Shown here: positions 18,373 to 28,394 of the stretch, one piece after another
Layout: every line of letters begins with the position of its first letter
How positions within the stretch are numbered: position 1 is the first letter of the stretch
Assembly: GCA_963575745.1 (NCBI GenBank)
Contig: CAUYUJ010019615.1
Coordinates: 1,377,467-1,412,466, forward strand
Length of the DNA stretch: 35,000 bases
Source: Prorocentrum cordatum
Lineage: Eukaryota > Sar > Dinophyceae > Prorocentrales > Prorocentraceae
Direction of reading: 5' to 3'
Position numbers and translations under genes: made by a program
Notes under the pieces: model-generated
What the model saw: the letters and a program-made list of their open reading frames with translations, nothing else
The model's database searches: none
What the model was told of the DNA's origin: nothing

Positions 18373-18500
18373 GATGATGATGCTGATGCTGATGCTGATG
18401 CTGATGCTGATGCTGATGCTGATGCTGATGCTGATGCTGATGCTGATGCTGATGCTGATGCTGATGGTGATGGTGATGGTGATGGTGATGGTGATGGTGG
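18373..18500. repeat. (GATGCT)n then (GATGGT)n hexanucleotide array
   Basis: About 15 uninterrupted GATGCT units (18379 to about 18465) pass into about 6 GATGGT units. In the frame of the upstream candidate exon this would encode alternating Asp-Ala, then Asp-Gly. Confidence 0.97.
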
Positions 18501-19685
18501 TGGTTGGTGTGAAGATGCTGGTGGTGATGATGATGGTGATGATGGTGTGATGCTGATGGTGGAGGTGATGAAGATGAAGATGATGCTGATGAGGATGATG
18601 ATGAGTAGGATGATGGTGTGATGGTAAATGATTATGTTTGATGGTGATGAAGGTAATGATGATGATGGTGGTGGTGGTTATGATGACGATGGTGATGACG
18701 TTGACGGAGCTGATGATGGTGGTGACGATGATGGTGAGCGTGGAGGTGATGATAGTTTTCATGATGTTGGTGATGCTGGATGTTGTGGTGGTCATGACGA
18801 TTATTATGATGATGGTGGTAACGGTGGTGATGATACTGATATGTGTGATGATAGTGGTAATGGCAATGACGATGATAATGGTGATCATCATGATGGTGGT
18901 GGTGGTGATGATGATGTTGATGACGATGATGGTTGATGGTGATGATGGTGTTGGTGATGATGATTTTGTTGGAAATGCTGATGGTGGCAATGATGGTGGA
19001 GACGGTGGCAGTAATGAATGTGATGATGTTGGTGATGATGATGGTGGAAGGGATGATGATGTCGGTGCTTATGATGGTGGCGGTGGTTGTGCACATGAGA
19101 ATGGTGATCATGATGTTGGTGGTTCAAGTGAAGATGATGGTGGTGATGATGATGTTGTGGATTATCGTGCTGATGTTGTTGATGGCTATGTTGAGGAAAG
19201 TGGTAATCATGAGGATGATCATGGTGGCTGTGATGATGACAGATGTGACAATGATGATCTTGACCGTACTGATGCTCATACTGATGGCTGCGGTGGTAAT
19301 GATGATTGTGGTTGTGGTGATCAGGATGCCGGTGTTGGTAGTGATGATGACGATGCTGAGTTTGCTGATGCGGGTGATGTTGATGATGGTGTTAATGGTG
19401 TTGATGAAGGTGGTGGAGATGATGATCGTGCTTGTGATAGTGGTGTTGGCGATGATGACGGTGATGATGATGATGAAGATGGTGATGATGATGAGGTGCG
19501 TGCTGCTGATGATGATGATAAAGGTGGGCATGCTGACGGTGAGCATGATGTTGCTGACCGTGATGGTGGTGATGTTGATGATGTTGTTGGTGATGATGGT
19601 GGTGATGGTCGTCGTTGTGATGATCATGTTGGTGTGGATGATGGTGGCTGTTGCGGTAATGATGACAGTGGTGATGTGGATGGAC

Positions 19686-19718
<33 letters not shown>

Positions 19719-20870
19719 TTGATTTTGACGGTGGCGATGAGGCTTCCGATGATGGTGGCGGTGGTGATGATTATGGTGATTATCGTGATGATGATGGTGG
19801 TGATGATGGTGGTGATGGTGAAGGCGGTGGTGATGGTGATGGTGCTAATGGTGTCGCTGATGGGGGTGCGTGTGATGACGCTGGAGCTGACGATGCTGAT
19901 GGCTTTGGTGATGGCGATAATGAGAATGATGATGACGTTGGTGGTGATGATGATGTTGATGGTGATGCAGGTGGTGGTGATAATAATGCAACGTGTAATG
20001 ATGATGACGTCGATGATGATGGATTTGACTGATGGTGATGGTGGTGTCGATGTTGACGACGATGACGGTGATGTTGATGCTCGCGATGATGACGGTGAGA
20101 ACGGTTGTGACGATGATGCGGATGATGAGCACGATGATCATGCTGTTGGTGGTGGTGATGATAGTGGTTGTAATAATGATGCCGATGCTGGTGCTGGCAT
20201 TCGTGGTGATGATGATAGTGATGATGATGGTGATGGTGATTGTGATGCTGGTGGTGATGCTGATTGGTCGTGATGATGATGGTAACGAAAACCATTATAA
20301 AGATGAACATGATGATCGAAGTGATGATGGTGATGACGTTGGTGATGCTGATAATGATGATGTTGGTGGTGGTGACGATGAGAGGGGTGATGATGGCGGT
20401 GGCGATGATTATGTGGATTTTGAAAGTTGTGGCCGTGAACATGGGGATTGTGTTGGTAGGAAGGATGGTGATGATGGGCATGCGGATGGTGGCGATGATG
20501 GCGTTGGTGACGATGGTGATGATGATGTTGGTGATGATGATGATGGCGTTGGGGATGATAACCATGATGATGGTGGTTGTGGGGTTTGTGCTGATAGTGG
20601 AGGTGGTGATGAGGATAGTGGAGATGATCATGATGCTGGTGGTGGTGATGGTGATGGTGGTGGTGATTGTGATGGTGGTGGTGATGATGTTGATGATTAT
20701 GATGGTGATGGCAGAGTTGATGATGACTGTCACTGTGGTTGTGCTGATGGCCATGAAGTTGATGATATGTTCGGTGATGATGGCCCTGTAAATTCTTGCC
20801 TTGCGACGGTGTTGGTGGTGGTGATGATTGTGGTGGTTATGATGATGCTGATGATGGTAGTGCGAGGCGC
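18501..20870. repeat. Compound GAT-type trinucleotide array, about 2.4 kb
   Basis: GAT, GGT, GTT and GAC triplets mix at roughly constant phase for over two kilobases, with a pure (GAT)n core near 19686-19718. The Asp/Gly frame is open for 464 codons (18638-20032) and the Met/Val frame for 446 codons (18933-20273). In a GATGAT array only the TGA frame carries stops, and GAT or ATG codons are two changes from most stops, so these frames do not argue for a protein. The plus strand is G-rich and C-poor throughout. Confidence 0.97.
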
Positions 20871-20896
20871 AGTGATGACTCAGCAGGGTCTCAGCG

Positions 20897-21247
20897 ATGT
20901 CGTTCGCCCAACCCGTCGATTTGCGCTTCAAGTTAGAAGGTGGTCTGGGGCTCTTGCGGCGGGGCAGGCCCAGAGTGAGCGGCGCTGCTGCTGGAGTCGG
21001 TGCTCCGCGCCGCGGTGGCAGCGTGGCTGCACTCGGGTGGCCTTCGTGGACGACGACGCGGACCGAGCTGGTGAGGCTGGCGTCGGGATGCGTTGTGGTT
21101 CGTGAAGTCTCCCGACTGCAGCATCTGCGTGGACTGCCGCGATTTGGAGTAGATGCAGGGGCGCCGCAGGACGGCATTCTTACGGCCAGGCTACGTGGGT
21201 CAGCACCAGACCAGGCGGACATCGAGCGCGGGGGGCGCGTGACCTGA
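20897..21247 (+). CDS. Candidate ORF or first exon, hypothetical protein (116 aa)
   Basis: It starts at an ATG about 25 bases past the GAT array and begins MSFAQPVDLRFKLEGGLGLL. Later text such as RTELVRLASGCVVVREVSRL and GVDAGAPQDGILTARL looks like genuine protein. Third codon positions favour G and C. No domain is recognised. Two further protein-like frames follow on the same strand within 300 bp but in other phases, so this could be exon one of a spliced gene. Candidate donors were not pinned down. Confidence 0.4.
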   Translation: MSFAQPVDLRFKLEGGLGLLRRGRPRVSGAAAGVGAPRRGGSVAALGWPSWTTTRTELVRLASGCVVVREVSRLQHLRGLPRFGVDAGAPQDGILTARLRGSAPDQADIERGGRVT

Positions 21248-21278
21248 TCACGTTTGGCGGCATTGCGACGTCGCCGCG

Positions 21279-21485
21279 GTGGGGATGCGGAGATGTAGGG
21301 AGGGGCGCCGCGGCAGGTCGGTCGCGAGTCACGACAAGCCTGCGAACGCGAGCCCATCTGTGTCCGTCCACCCCTGGTGGCCCTTGTTGCACGGCAGCGA
21401 GTGCGAGAGGCGGTTCGAGGCCATCCCGACCCGCCCGCAGAGCGAGCCGGCTCCAGGGGCCCCCGGCGGCATTTTTTTGTTTTGA
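21279..21485 (+). CDS. Candidate middle exon, hypothetical
   Basis: The open frame carries SVSVHPWWPLLHGSECERRF and then EAIPTRPQSEPAPGAPGG before a T-rich stop region. It lies between two other protein-like frames on the same strand. It is included as a possible exon of the same gene and I have no independent support for it. Confidence 0.25.
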   Translation: MGMRRCREGRRGRSVASHDKPANASPSVSVHPWWPLLHGSECERRFEAIPTRPQSEPAPGAPGGIFLF

Positions 21486-21510
21486 GAGGGCCGCTAATTT
21501 GCCAGCCTCT

Positions 21511-21762
21511 ATGGCGGCAAAGGCGCCTGCGGCCGCGCGGCCGAGCCGAGCCGCTCTCCTGCTGGATGTTCTGGCGCGTGCAGCGGGGGTCAGGGGGCCT
21601 CTTGCCGCCGAGCGCGTTCCAATGCTCGCAGAGTGCCTGCTCGCAAACGTCCGAAAAAAACCGGTCTGCCTCGATGTAATTTATCGTGACCCCCCCGCGG
21701 CGGATCCAGGCCATTTGCGAGTAGCTACTTTGCGAGTAGCGGAACGCGCTCAACGATCTTGA
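21511..21762 (+). CDS. Candidate ORF or exon, hypothetical protein (83 aa)
   Basis: It begins with ATG GCG GCA AAG and reads MAAKAPAAARPSRAALLLDV, then helical text containing ERVPMLAECLLANVRKKPV and CLDVIYRDPPAADPG, ending in AERAQRS. G/C bias at third positions and a good amphipathic pattern support coding. No family is recognised. The overlapping 693-codon minus-strand frame (19780-21861) is mostly His/Ile/Thr from the GAT array and is not credible. Confidence 0.4.
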   Translation: MAAKAPAAARPSRAALLLDVLARAAGVRGPLAAERVPMLAECLLANVRKKPVCLDVIYRDPPAADPGHLRVATLRVAERAQRS

Positions 21763-21885
21763 GATCCGAGGTCCTCTGCAGCGTGCTTTCGGACATTCGC
21801 CCGGCAGAATTCCCGGGGTAGTGCCGGGGCCTCCGCGCACTAGCTCCACTAGCTCCAGCACTGCTGAGAGTCAGGGTCATTTAGG

Positions 21886-22045
21886 AGGGGAACAAACACA
21901 GACACAATTAATCGTCGATTCCCCCGGCAAGTATTGGAAAATATGGGAAGCTGGGGGGGAAGACGGGAACCCAGAAAATCTTTAAAGATACGGGGAATCC
22001 TATTATGTGTGTATTTATTTGTGTGTCCCAGGGCCCCTTCAGTCA
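21886..22045 (+). repeat. Dispersed repeat family R2, copy 2 (unsplit)
   Basis: It contains CAGACACAATTAATCGTCGATTC, then GAAAATATGGGAAGCTGGGGG, then AACCCAGAAAATCT, and after about 10-15 bp TGTGTATTTATTTGTGTGTC with CCAGGGCC. The same blocks in the same order and orientation occur at 7074-7190 and 7845-7910. Confidence 0.75.
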
Positions 22046-22720
22046 TGTTTGGCGGAACCCCGCGTGCCCGATGGGATGGCCAGGGCCAAATGCTTGTGGT
22101 CCGTTCCAGGTGGGCCTCGGCAGCCGCTTGACGGAGGCAGTTGCGCGAATCACCCGAGGCGGTCGAATGTCGGGCGGCGCCGTGGATCGTCGATAGCCCA
22201 CATTTCTCATGCTTCTGTGCCGAACGCCTGCGACGCAGGCCTTCTCTCAGGGGCCACGAGTTTGTTTGTTTCAAGTCGTGACGGGCTCTTGCCAGTTCGG
22301 AACCAGATGGAGAAAGAAACATCGTTTCCTCTGCGGCCAGGCTGATGAGCTCGACACTGTTAGATTGTCTGGTCGGCGTCAGGCCTCGGGCACGTGCCCA
22401 CGCGCACTGGGCGGCTTCGTTTTACACACGAAGGCTGCGCCCACAACGGACCTAGCTGGACCCGCATAGCTCAGCAGTGTCTGCCGTTTCTGTGCAGATC
22501 GTTGGTGCATGCCCTCCTGGCCAACACCATCGCGTCGCGTCCCTTTTCAATTCCTTCTCCTAGTCCGAGAGGGCACCCGAGCTTGGCATGAATCGGGATT
22601 GCAGGCTTTGGGAATTAAGCCTTTCGTTGTGTCTGTCAACCGTATCGCTGGCCTTTCGTTGCGGGAGCCGCCGCAACATTATTTCTAGACATCACCGCTG
22701 GTGATAAGCCATGTGCAGCA
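22046..22720. other. Gene-free spacer
   Basis: Only short open frames are present, with no recognisable protein and no repeat that I could place. Confidence 0.4.
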
Positions 22721-22725
22721 TCATG

Positions 22726-22778
22726 ATGGTGATCATGATGGCGATGATGGTGGTGATTGTGATGTTGGTGATGATGAC

Positions 22779-22851
<73 letters not shown>

Positions 22852-22995
22852 CTGAGGATGATGGTGATGATGGTGATTCTGACGTCGACGAGGGGGAGGA
22901 TGAAGATGATCATGATGGTGTTGATGATGTTGTGGGTGATGACGATGAGAAGGAGGAGGAGGAGGAGGAGGAGGAGGAGGAGGGAGGAGGAAGAT
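22726..22995. repeat. (GAT)n followed by (GGA)n microsatellites
   Basis: A degenerate GAT/GGT region contains a pure run of about 25 GAT triplets (about 22777-22850). After a further degenerate stretch it changes to a GGA run (about 22951-22990). Both are G- and purine-rich on the plus strand. Confidence 0.97.
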
Positions 22996-23033
22996 CTTTT
23001 GGAACTGGTGGGTCGAGACCGCTTTTGCTTCAA

Positions 23034-23195
23034 ATGTCGTTGTCGGTCGCGACTGATTTGCTTCAAGATCGGTCGCGACCATTCGGTCGCAACCGATCGG
23101 TCGCCACCGGTCGCGACCGATTCTGGAATCGGCCCCGATCGGTTGCGACCGATCATGGGTGCCTATCGGTCGCTTCCGATCGCGGCCGTAAGAAT
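23034..23195. repeat. Cluster of CGGTCGCGACCG-type palindromes
   Basis: The words GGTCGCGAC, CGACCGAT, CGGTCGC and GATCGG occur about ten times in 160 bp, on both strands, in sense and inverted order. Perfect short palindromes such as CGGTCGCGACCG at about 23107 result. Confidence 0.8.
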
Positions 23196-23599
23196 TTGGG
23201 TCCAATGAGCTGGGCAGGATCGGACGGGGCTAGGACGAGGATGAATCCGTTCCAGAACGTTCCGGAGCGCTCTCAGAGCGTTCCGGATCCGATCCTCCAG
23301 GTCCACCGGATCTAAGAGATTCTCGATCTACCCCGATCCGAATTTCTCCTCGTCATGTCTTCGTCTTGCAGGAGGGAGCGCCGTAAAACAATTACAGCAG
23401 AGAAAAAACCCAATCAGTGGATGGCTCCCGGACATGATCGCGTCGTAACAAACATCAGGACGGTGGATTTTCGGCCGTTTTCGGCCTCGTGGGGCCCTCG
23501 CCGGGCCTCGGGACCGTCAAACAACCGGGGAAAGGGTCGGGACTTCCGGGGACGCCGTCCTGAAAAAAATCAGGACGTCGCATGTCTGGGTTTTCGCTG

Positions 23600-23712
23600 A
23601 GGAGATCGACCTGGAACCCAGGAACCCGGGAGCCCGGGAACCCAGAACCGGGAACCCGGGAACCCCGCCTGCCACCAAAATCGGCGGGGAAGTTTCGCCA
23701 AATCTTCAACTT
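23600..23712 (-). repeat. GGGTTCC-rich dispersed repeat R3, copy 2 (inverted)
   Basis: Read on the minus strand it goes TTGAAGATTTGGCGAA, then GCCGATTTTGGTGG, GGGTTCCCGGGTTCCCGG and ends GTCGATCTCC. The boundaries match the plus-strand copy at 13193-13531, but only one internal subunit is present. Confidence 0.7.
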
Positions 23713-23920
23713 CCGCTAAGACAGTGCGAGCACTGATTGTGGGGAAATGTTAAGGCGCAGGTCTCGGGCACCGGGCGCTCCTGCCGGGCCTCAGGACCGT
23801 GCCGGACCCAGGCCTCGGGGCCGGCCAAGCGGGGGACGGAGGGGGGTGCGAGCGGAGGGGGCTCTCGCCGTGAGGGAAGGCCAGACCAGGGGCAACGTCA
23901 GGGGGGGGGGGGGTAGGAAT

Positions 23921-24108
23921 CGAGTAGGGGATCGACTACAGAATTGATTCACCCCAGACCCCAGACCTGATTCTCCCCATCGAATCTGCGACGAATGTGT
24001 AGAATTGCTGTAAATTGTTGAGAGCTCGGAGTCTGTTGCCGTAGATTCGATGAGAGATGAGAGAATTATGTTTGGGATGGATACATTATGTAGTCGATCC
24101 CCTACTCG
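23921..24108. mobile_element. MITE-like element with perfect 20-bp terminal inverted repeats
   Basis: CGAGTAGGGGATCGACTACA (23921-23940) is exactly inverted at 24089-24108. The pairing continues imperfectly inward, and CATCGAATCT (about 23979) faces AGATTCGATG (about 24044). The 188-bp unit is too short to code. I could not identify a target-site duplication. Confidence 0.6.
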
Positions 24109-24287
24109 AGGGCAGGCTGAGCAACGTTCCAAGATGAATTACCCTTGCATCCTTCCCCTTCGGCCCATTCTTGACTGCTGTCGGTGGCCGCGCCCCGCTC
24201 GCAGAGTGCCGGCATGGCCTTCCAGGGACCTTGCATCTTGATCGTGCGTCCTCATTCGAAGAGGGAGCAAAAATCATAAACATAAAC

Positions 24288-24420
24288 GTTTGGCGCTCCG
24301 CGCGGATTTCTTGGATCCACGCTGGGCCCCCAGGCGGCGCTTCTGGCGCCGCCCCTGGCGCGCTCCGCGCGCCAGGGGGGGGTCCAGCGCAGATCCAAGA
24401 AATCCGCTCGGAGCGCCAAC
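24288..24420. repeat. Foldback element, copy 2
   Basis: The left arm (24288-24325) and right arm (24384-24420) are inverted copies matching at 34 of 37 positions after one single-base gap, with GGCGCTCCG outside and GGATTTCTTGGATC inside. The loop carries two more hairpins, GGCGGCGC...GCGCCGCC and CCTGGCGCG...CGCGCCAGG, giving a three-stem shape. It shares arm and interior words with the element at 3182-3314. Confidence 0.75.
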
Positions 24421-24479
24421 AAATTACGTGCATGCTTCTTCTACTCATTCTTCGGGTTGGCTGTCGGCTCAGGGGAGGG

Positions 24480-24605
24480 CGTATCGACCCCACCAGCCCG
24501 CTTGTCGCCGATAGTGGGGCCTGATAGCCCACCGCGCCCAAGAGCGCGCGGTTCCGCTCGTCGAGGGCACATCGCAGACCTATCAGCGGTGCATCGCCGA
24601 TCCCA
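24480..24605. repeat. Dispersed repeat family R1, copy C
   Basis: It reads GTATCGACCCC, CGCCGATAGTGGGGC, then TGATAGCCCACCGCGCCCAA followed by GAGCGCGCGGTTCCGCTCG, and ends GCATCGCCGATCCC. Copy B at 17880 is the closest match. Confidence 0.8.
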
Positions 24606-24879
24606 AAAGGCCCCCTCTCAGCAGACGTCCGACGTCTCAAGATGAAATCGAGGCGGCGGTGTTTCCCAGAGCTCTCGGGCTCCTGCAGGGGCGCCCGGCC
24701 GCCCCCGGGGCCGCCAGAAGACGTTTCGGGAGGAGGCGCCGGACCGAGCGGGGAGGGCAGGGACTTCCAGGGCTCCCGCCTGCACAAAGGCGAGACATCG
24801 GGTGTCGGGGGAATAGCGGGCAGTGTATGAAAAACGGGTAAGACGTCAGACCCCACGAAGGAGATAATGGAGGAAGAAT

Positions 24880-24943
24880 CGAAGGAGGAGGAGGAGGAGG
24901 AAGAGGAGGAGGAGGAGGAGGAGGAGGAGAAGGGGAAGGAGGA
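24880..24943. repeat. (GGA)n microsatellite
   Basis: GGA triplets with AAG interruptions, purine on the plus strand. Confidence 0.97.
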
Positions 24944-25590
24944 CAAGCTAGGTGCGCTCGCGTCTTATCCGACGTCCTACACCTCCCGCGCATCCTTTAC
25001 ACTGGCGTAGATCTCCTCTCTAGTCGCACAGTCGGGTGTCGAGCAGGTCAATGAGCGCTAGAGGGTACGCGGTGCATCGTAGAGCACGGCATAGCAGGAC
25101 GTTTGCACGGCAAGGCGTTGAATGCCATGACATGGCGTGGCGTTGCGCTCTGAAGAATTGCAGCATCACAGAGCATTGCAACGCGAAGAAAAGCATCGCA
25201 CAGCGGCACAGAACACAGCACCGCACAGCATGTCATGGCATATCGAGAGGTCTGGGACGGTCTGGAGTCGTGGCTCACTGTCTAGCGCCTTGGGCTCCCC
25301 GAGAAGCTCCACACAAGGCGGGGCTGATGGAGAGCACCCGCTGGCTCTGACTTCAACATCGCCTTCTCAAAGCAGAAACGGGGTTCCCGGTTGATACTTC
25401 CTGAAAACGGCGACGCTACAACGTAATGGGGGGGCCTTCTGCGGCCCAATGCATTGACGAATCGACGCCGAATGTGTAATCACTTCCGATGTTTTTTTTT
25501 GGGGGGGGCATTTTCTAGAATTTTGGGCGTGGCATCGCACAGCGGAACACCACATTGCATTGCATGCCGTGGCATGGCACTGGGAGTAAT
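24944..25590. other. Gene-free spacer with GCATTGC-type words
   Basis: Short words such as GGCATGGC, GCATTGC and GCACAGC recur between about 25080 and 25250 and near 25550-25580. They resemble the GGCATTGC repeats at 32815-32935. No coding frame is convincing. Confidence 0.4.
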
Positions 25591-25593
25591 GAC

Positions 25594-25775
25594 GCCCGCG
25601 CTGCAGGGGGAGCACGATTCGGAACGAGCGGAAGCGCAGAATGAGACCAGCGTTGCAGCGGGAGCACGATTCGGAACCAGCGGAAGCGCGGAAATGAGGC
25701 CAGCGTTGCAGCGGGAGCACGATTCGGAACGAGCGGAAGCCCGAAATAAGGCCAGCGCTTCAGCGAGAGCAACAT
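25594..25775. repeat. 52-bp tandem repeat, about 3.5 copies
   Basis: The marker AGCACGATTCGGAAC begins at 25611, 25663 and 25716, with a degraded copy at about 25768. Each unit also has GAGCGGAAGC and CCAGCGTTGCAGCGGG. Confidence 0.92.
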
Positions 25776-25918
25776 CCTGACAACACGAAACAAACAAAAA
25801 CACGCGATCACCCAAATCCCATGAATCCTGCGTGTAAAAAACAGTGCGCGGAGGGGGGCCGGACATTTTCTGGGCGTCATCAGGGGAGAGAGCAGAGTAG
25901 TTTTCTTATGGTGCAATT

Positions 25919-26263
25919 GTAGAGGAGGAGGAGGAGGAGAAGGAGGAAGAGCAGGAGGAGGAGGTGCCACTGGGGCCCTCGGTAGAGCTTCCTATGGGCC
26001 CACGAAACGCTGCTCTGGGTGGGGGGTCGCATGCGGGCGGACCACTGGAGCTCCCTATGGGGCCGCGAAACGCTGTACTGTGTGGGGGGGACGCATGCGG
26101 GCGGTGCCACTGGGGCTTGGTGGAACTCCCACTCAATGGGGCCGCGAAGTGGGGTACTTGGTGGGGGACGACTCATGCGGGCGGTGCCATTGGGGTCTTC
26201 CTGTGGAGCTCCCTATGGGGCCACGAAACGCTGTACTGGATGGTGGCTGACGCATTCGGGCGG
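25919..26263. repeat. (GGA)n followed by a 64-80-bp tandem repeat, about 4 copies
   Basis: A GGA run (25919-25963) is followed by four copies of a unit that ends in CATGCGGGCGG or CATTCGGGCGG, the ends being near 26040, 26104, 26184 and 26263. Shared words are GGTGCCACTGGGG, GGAGCTCCCTATGGG and CCRCGAAACGCTGTACTG. The second copy is about 15 bp shorter. Confidence 0.9.
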
Positions 26264-26290
26264 TCCCAATGGGACCATCGGTGAAGTTCC

Positions 26291-26351
26291 CGAGGAGGAC
26301 GAGGAGGACGAGGAGGTCGAGGAGGACGAGGAGGAGGAGGAGGAGGAGGAG

Positions 26352-26394
<43 letters not shown>

Positions 26395-26400
26395 GGGGGA
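26291..26400. repeat. (GGA)n microsatellite
   Basis: GAGGAC units pass into pure GGA with AAG interruptions, purine on the plus strand. Confidence 0.97.
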
Positions 26401-26596
26401 GGCCCTGGGGGAACGGGTCCCAGGCCCCGCGGCGTTCCCTGTAGGACCGGTCCCGGGGAAAAGGGTCCAGACCGACCTCTGGGGGTCGACGCTGTTGCGG
26501 GCCCCAAAAATATACACCACCACCACGTCTATTCCTCCTTTCTCCTCAATCCTCCTATTCCTTTCCTCTTTCCTGGGGGAGGGAGGGGGTGAGGGA

Positions 26597-26608
26597 GGTG
26601 GTGGTGGT

Positions 26609-26647
<39 letters not shown>
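26597..26647. repeat. (GGT)n then (TA)n microsatellites
   Basis: A short GGT run is directly followed by about 18 TA dinucleotides (26611-26647). Confidence 0.97.
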
Positions 26648-26650
<3 letters not shown>

Positions 26651-26758
26651 TGGGCCCCGTAGTTGCGAAAGATTCAGGACGTCGGGGGTCTTGGCTTCCT
26701 CCAGGACCAGTTGCCTCCACGCCGCGTGGGGAGCAAGGAGACGGGATCGGAGGACCGC

Positions 26759-26841
26759 GCCGCATCGTCGAAGCATCGACGCTGCGGCGCGTTCCAGGGC
26801 CGGGTTCTCTCCATCCCGACGTCGCCGAAGCATCGGCGAGG
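26759..26841. other. Pair of hairpins with the same AGCA loop
   Basis: The first stem pairs 26759-26771 with 26776-26788 (12 of 13 pairs) around AGCA. The second pairs CGCCGA (26823-26828) with TCGGCG (26833-26838), again around AGCA. The two are about 60 bp apart and look like diverged copies of one unit. Confidence 0.6.
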
Positions 26842-26919
26842 CGGTGCGATCCTCCAGCCCCAACTGCTCCCGCCCCGTCTAGCGGCCTCCCAAGGAGGAG
26901 GGAGGTTTGAGGTGGTGGT

Positions 26920-28390
26920 TCGGGGATGCCTGGAGCGCACGGTGCGTCAGCAGGGCGGCGTTCCGGTGTCTCGGGTAACAGGTTTTGCGGTTTGCCGCGC
27001 GCTGGGCCGACTGGCATTCCGTTGGTTCATGCTGATTGTTGATTGCGTTTGGCTGTTTGCGACGGATCCCCATTGATGTGTAACCATTTGGTTAAACCAG
27101 ATGGTGGGTAGTGTGTCATTGATCCAAACGGGGCAGGTCACTCGACATTAATGTATGCTTTGGTTGTTTCATTCATCTATCATTCGTAGTGTAGGTGGTT
27201 TGTTTACAGTGCCACCTAGATCTACACTGTCAAAATGAACATTGAACATGAGGTTCTAGCTACAGCGAATGCGAACCTGAAACTTTAAGCTGACAGAGAT
27301 TTCAGATACGTCAGCCGTGAGCCACGCACAAGCATCCTGAATCTGTTTTAACGATAACAGGTCGTTGCCCAGGTAGTAGAAGACGACATCCTATCAATCT
27401 GCAGTCGGATCACTCTCGGGGAGGCATCACAATGACATCGGGACGCCACAGGAGCTCCATCCGTGTTAAGTTGGGAAACCTCCAGTCGCGCGCACGGTGT
27501 TTCTTGACAGTTTAGTATATTGCGCTCTTGAAGGGCTAGATCTGCTAAACGTTCCGCAACTCTACAGCTTGCTAGCGCTTTTCAGGCAGGTATGTTAGCT
27601 TTTCGCTGTGGATCATTTGTTTAGCGTTTTTGTTTGCCTTCTTGTCGAGACTTGCTCCTTGCCTTCCCTGCCGTCTTCGCTCCTGCTCTCCAGTTCCTGC
27701 TGCGTCCCGTTACTCCCGCTCCGCGCGCAGATCAAATAGCGCAAGAAACACGCCCAGACACGAGTCGAACACGCGCGAAGCATGCCCGGAGGCCCCGCGA
27801 CCAGCCAGCAGCAGCAGCCGGAGAAGAGCAAAGGCACTTTCCAAATGATAATCATGTGCGGAGGGCTAGACGCAAGCAGAAGAAGTTGAGGACGTCGTAG
27901 ACGGCGGTGTTAAGCAACCGCTCTGAAACGCCGAGAAGGACTGAGTTAAACAATGCAACAATAAAGTTGCTAGTTGTCTTAGGGCCTTAGGGTCTCTGTC
28001 ACCGAGTTAAGGAGTGCAAAACAAAGACCCAGGGCGAATGTAGGGTGATCGGAGTTCATCGTAAGCACGTCAGGATACCAATCGGGACAGCAGCGGGAAA
28101 CTAGTCGGCACGCGATCATAACACAGACGAGCAATGCGTAACCACCAGCAGCGCACCATAACCAGGAGACCAAGACAGGACAACCCGCCCGTCGCCCGCC
28201 CGGAGGAAGAGGAGGGGGCAGAGGGGCGCAGCAGCAGGGGGCGGGGGCGGCAAAGAGGGGGGTGATGACCAGGAGGGGGGGTGGATATCATGGCGTGGGC
28301 CATGATACTTTCCAAGATCTCGTGGCGCCTCTTCTTATCTCATTACGTCCCTGGCCCCCCCGTTTGGCCGCGCACACGCCGCCGGTCATG
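26920..28390. other. Long region without a convincing gene, partly AT-richer
   Basis: 27060-27640 is visibly less GC-rich than its surroundings and has almost no open frames. An imperfect palindrome CCATTTGGTT-A-AACCAGATGG lies at about 27085-27105. 27630-27900 has overlapping short frames on both strands without recognisable content. A sequence resembling a splice donor (GCAG|GTATGT) is at about 27590. 28190-28275 is G-rich. Confidence 0.4.
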
Positions 28391-28394
28391 AGTT

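Noticed and set aside
18638-20032. 464-codon Asp/Gly-rich frame
   Set aside because: The Asp frame of a GAT array naturally lacks stops. The Met/Val frame is open as well.
19780-21861. 693-codon minus-strand frame, the longest in the window
   Set aside because: Two thirds is His/Ile/Thr from the GAT array read backwards. The remainder overlaps more convincing plus-strand frames.
22460-22540. Possible tRNA gene because of GCATAGCTCAGCAG
   Set aside because: It resembles an A box, but there is no GTTCRAATC-type B box at the right distance and no acceptor or anticodon stem could be drawn.
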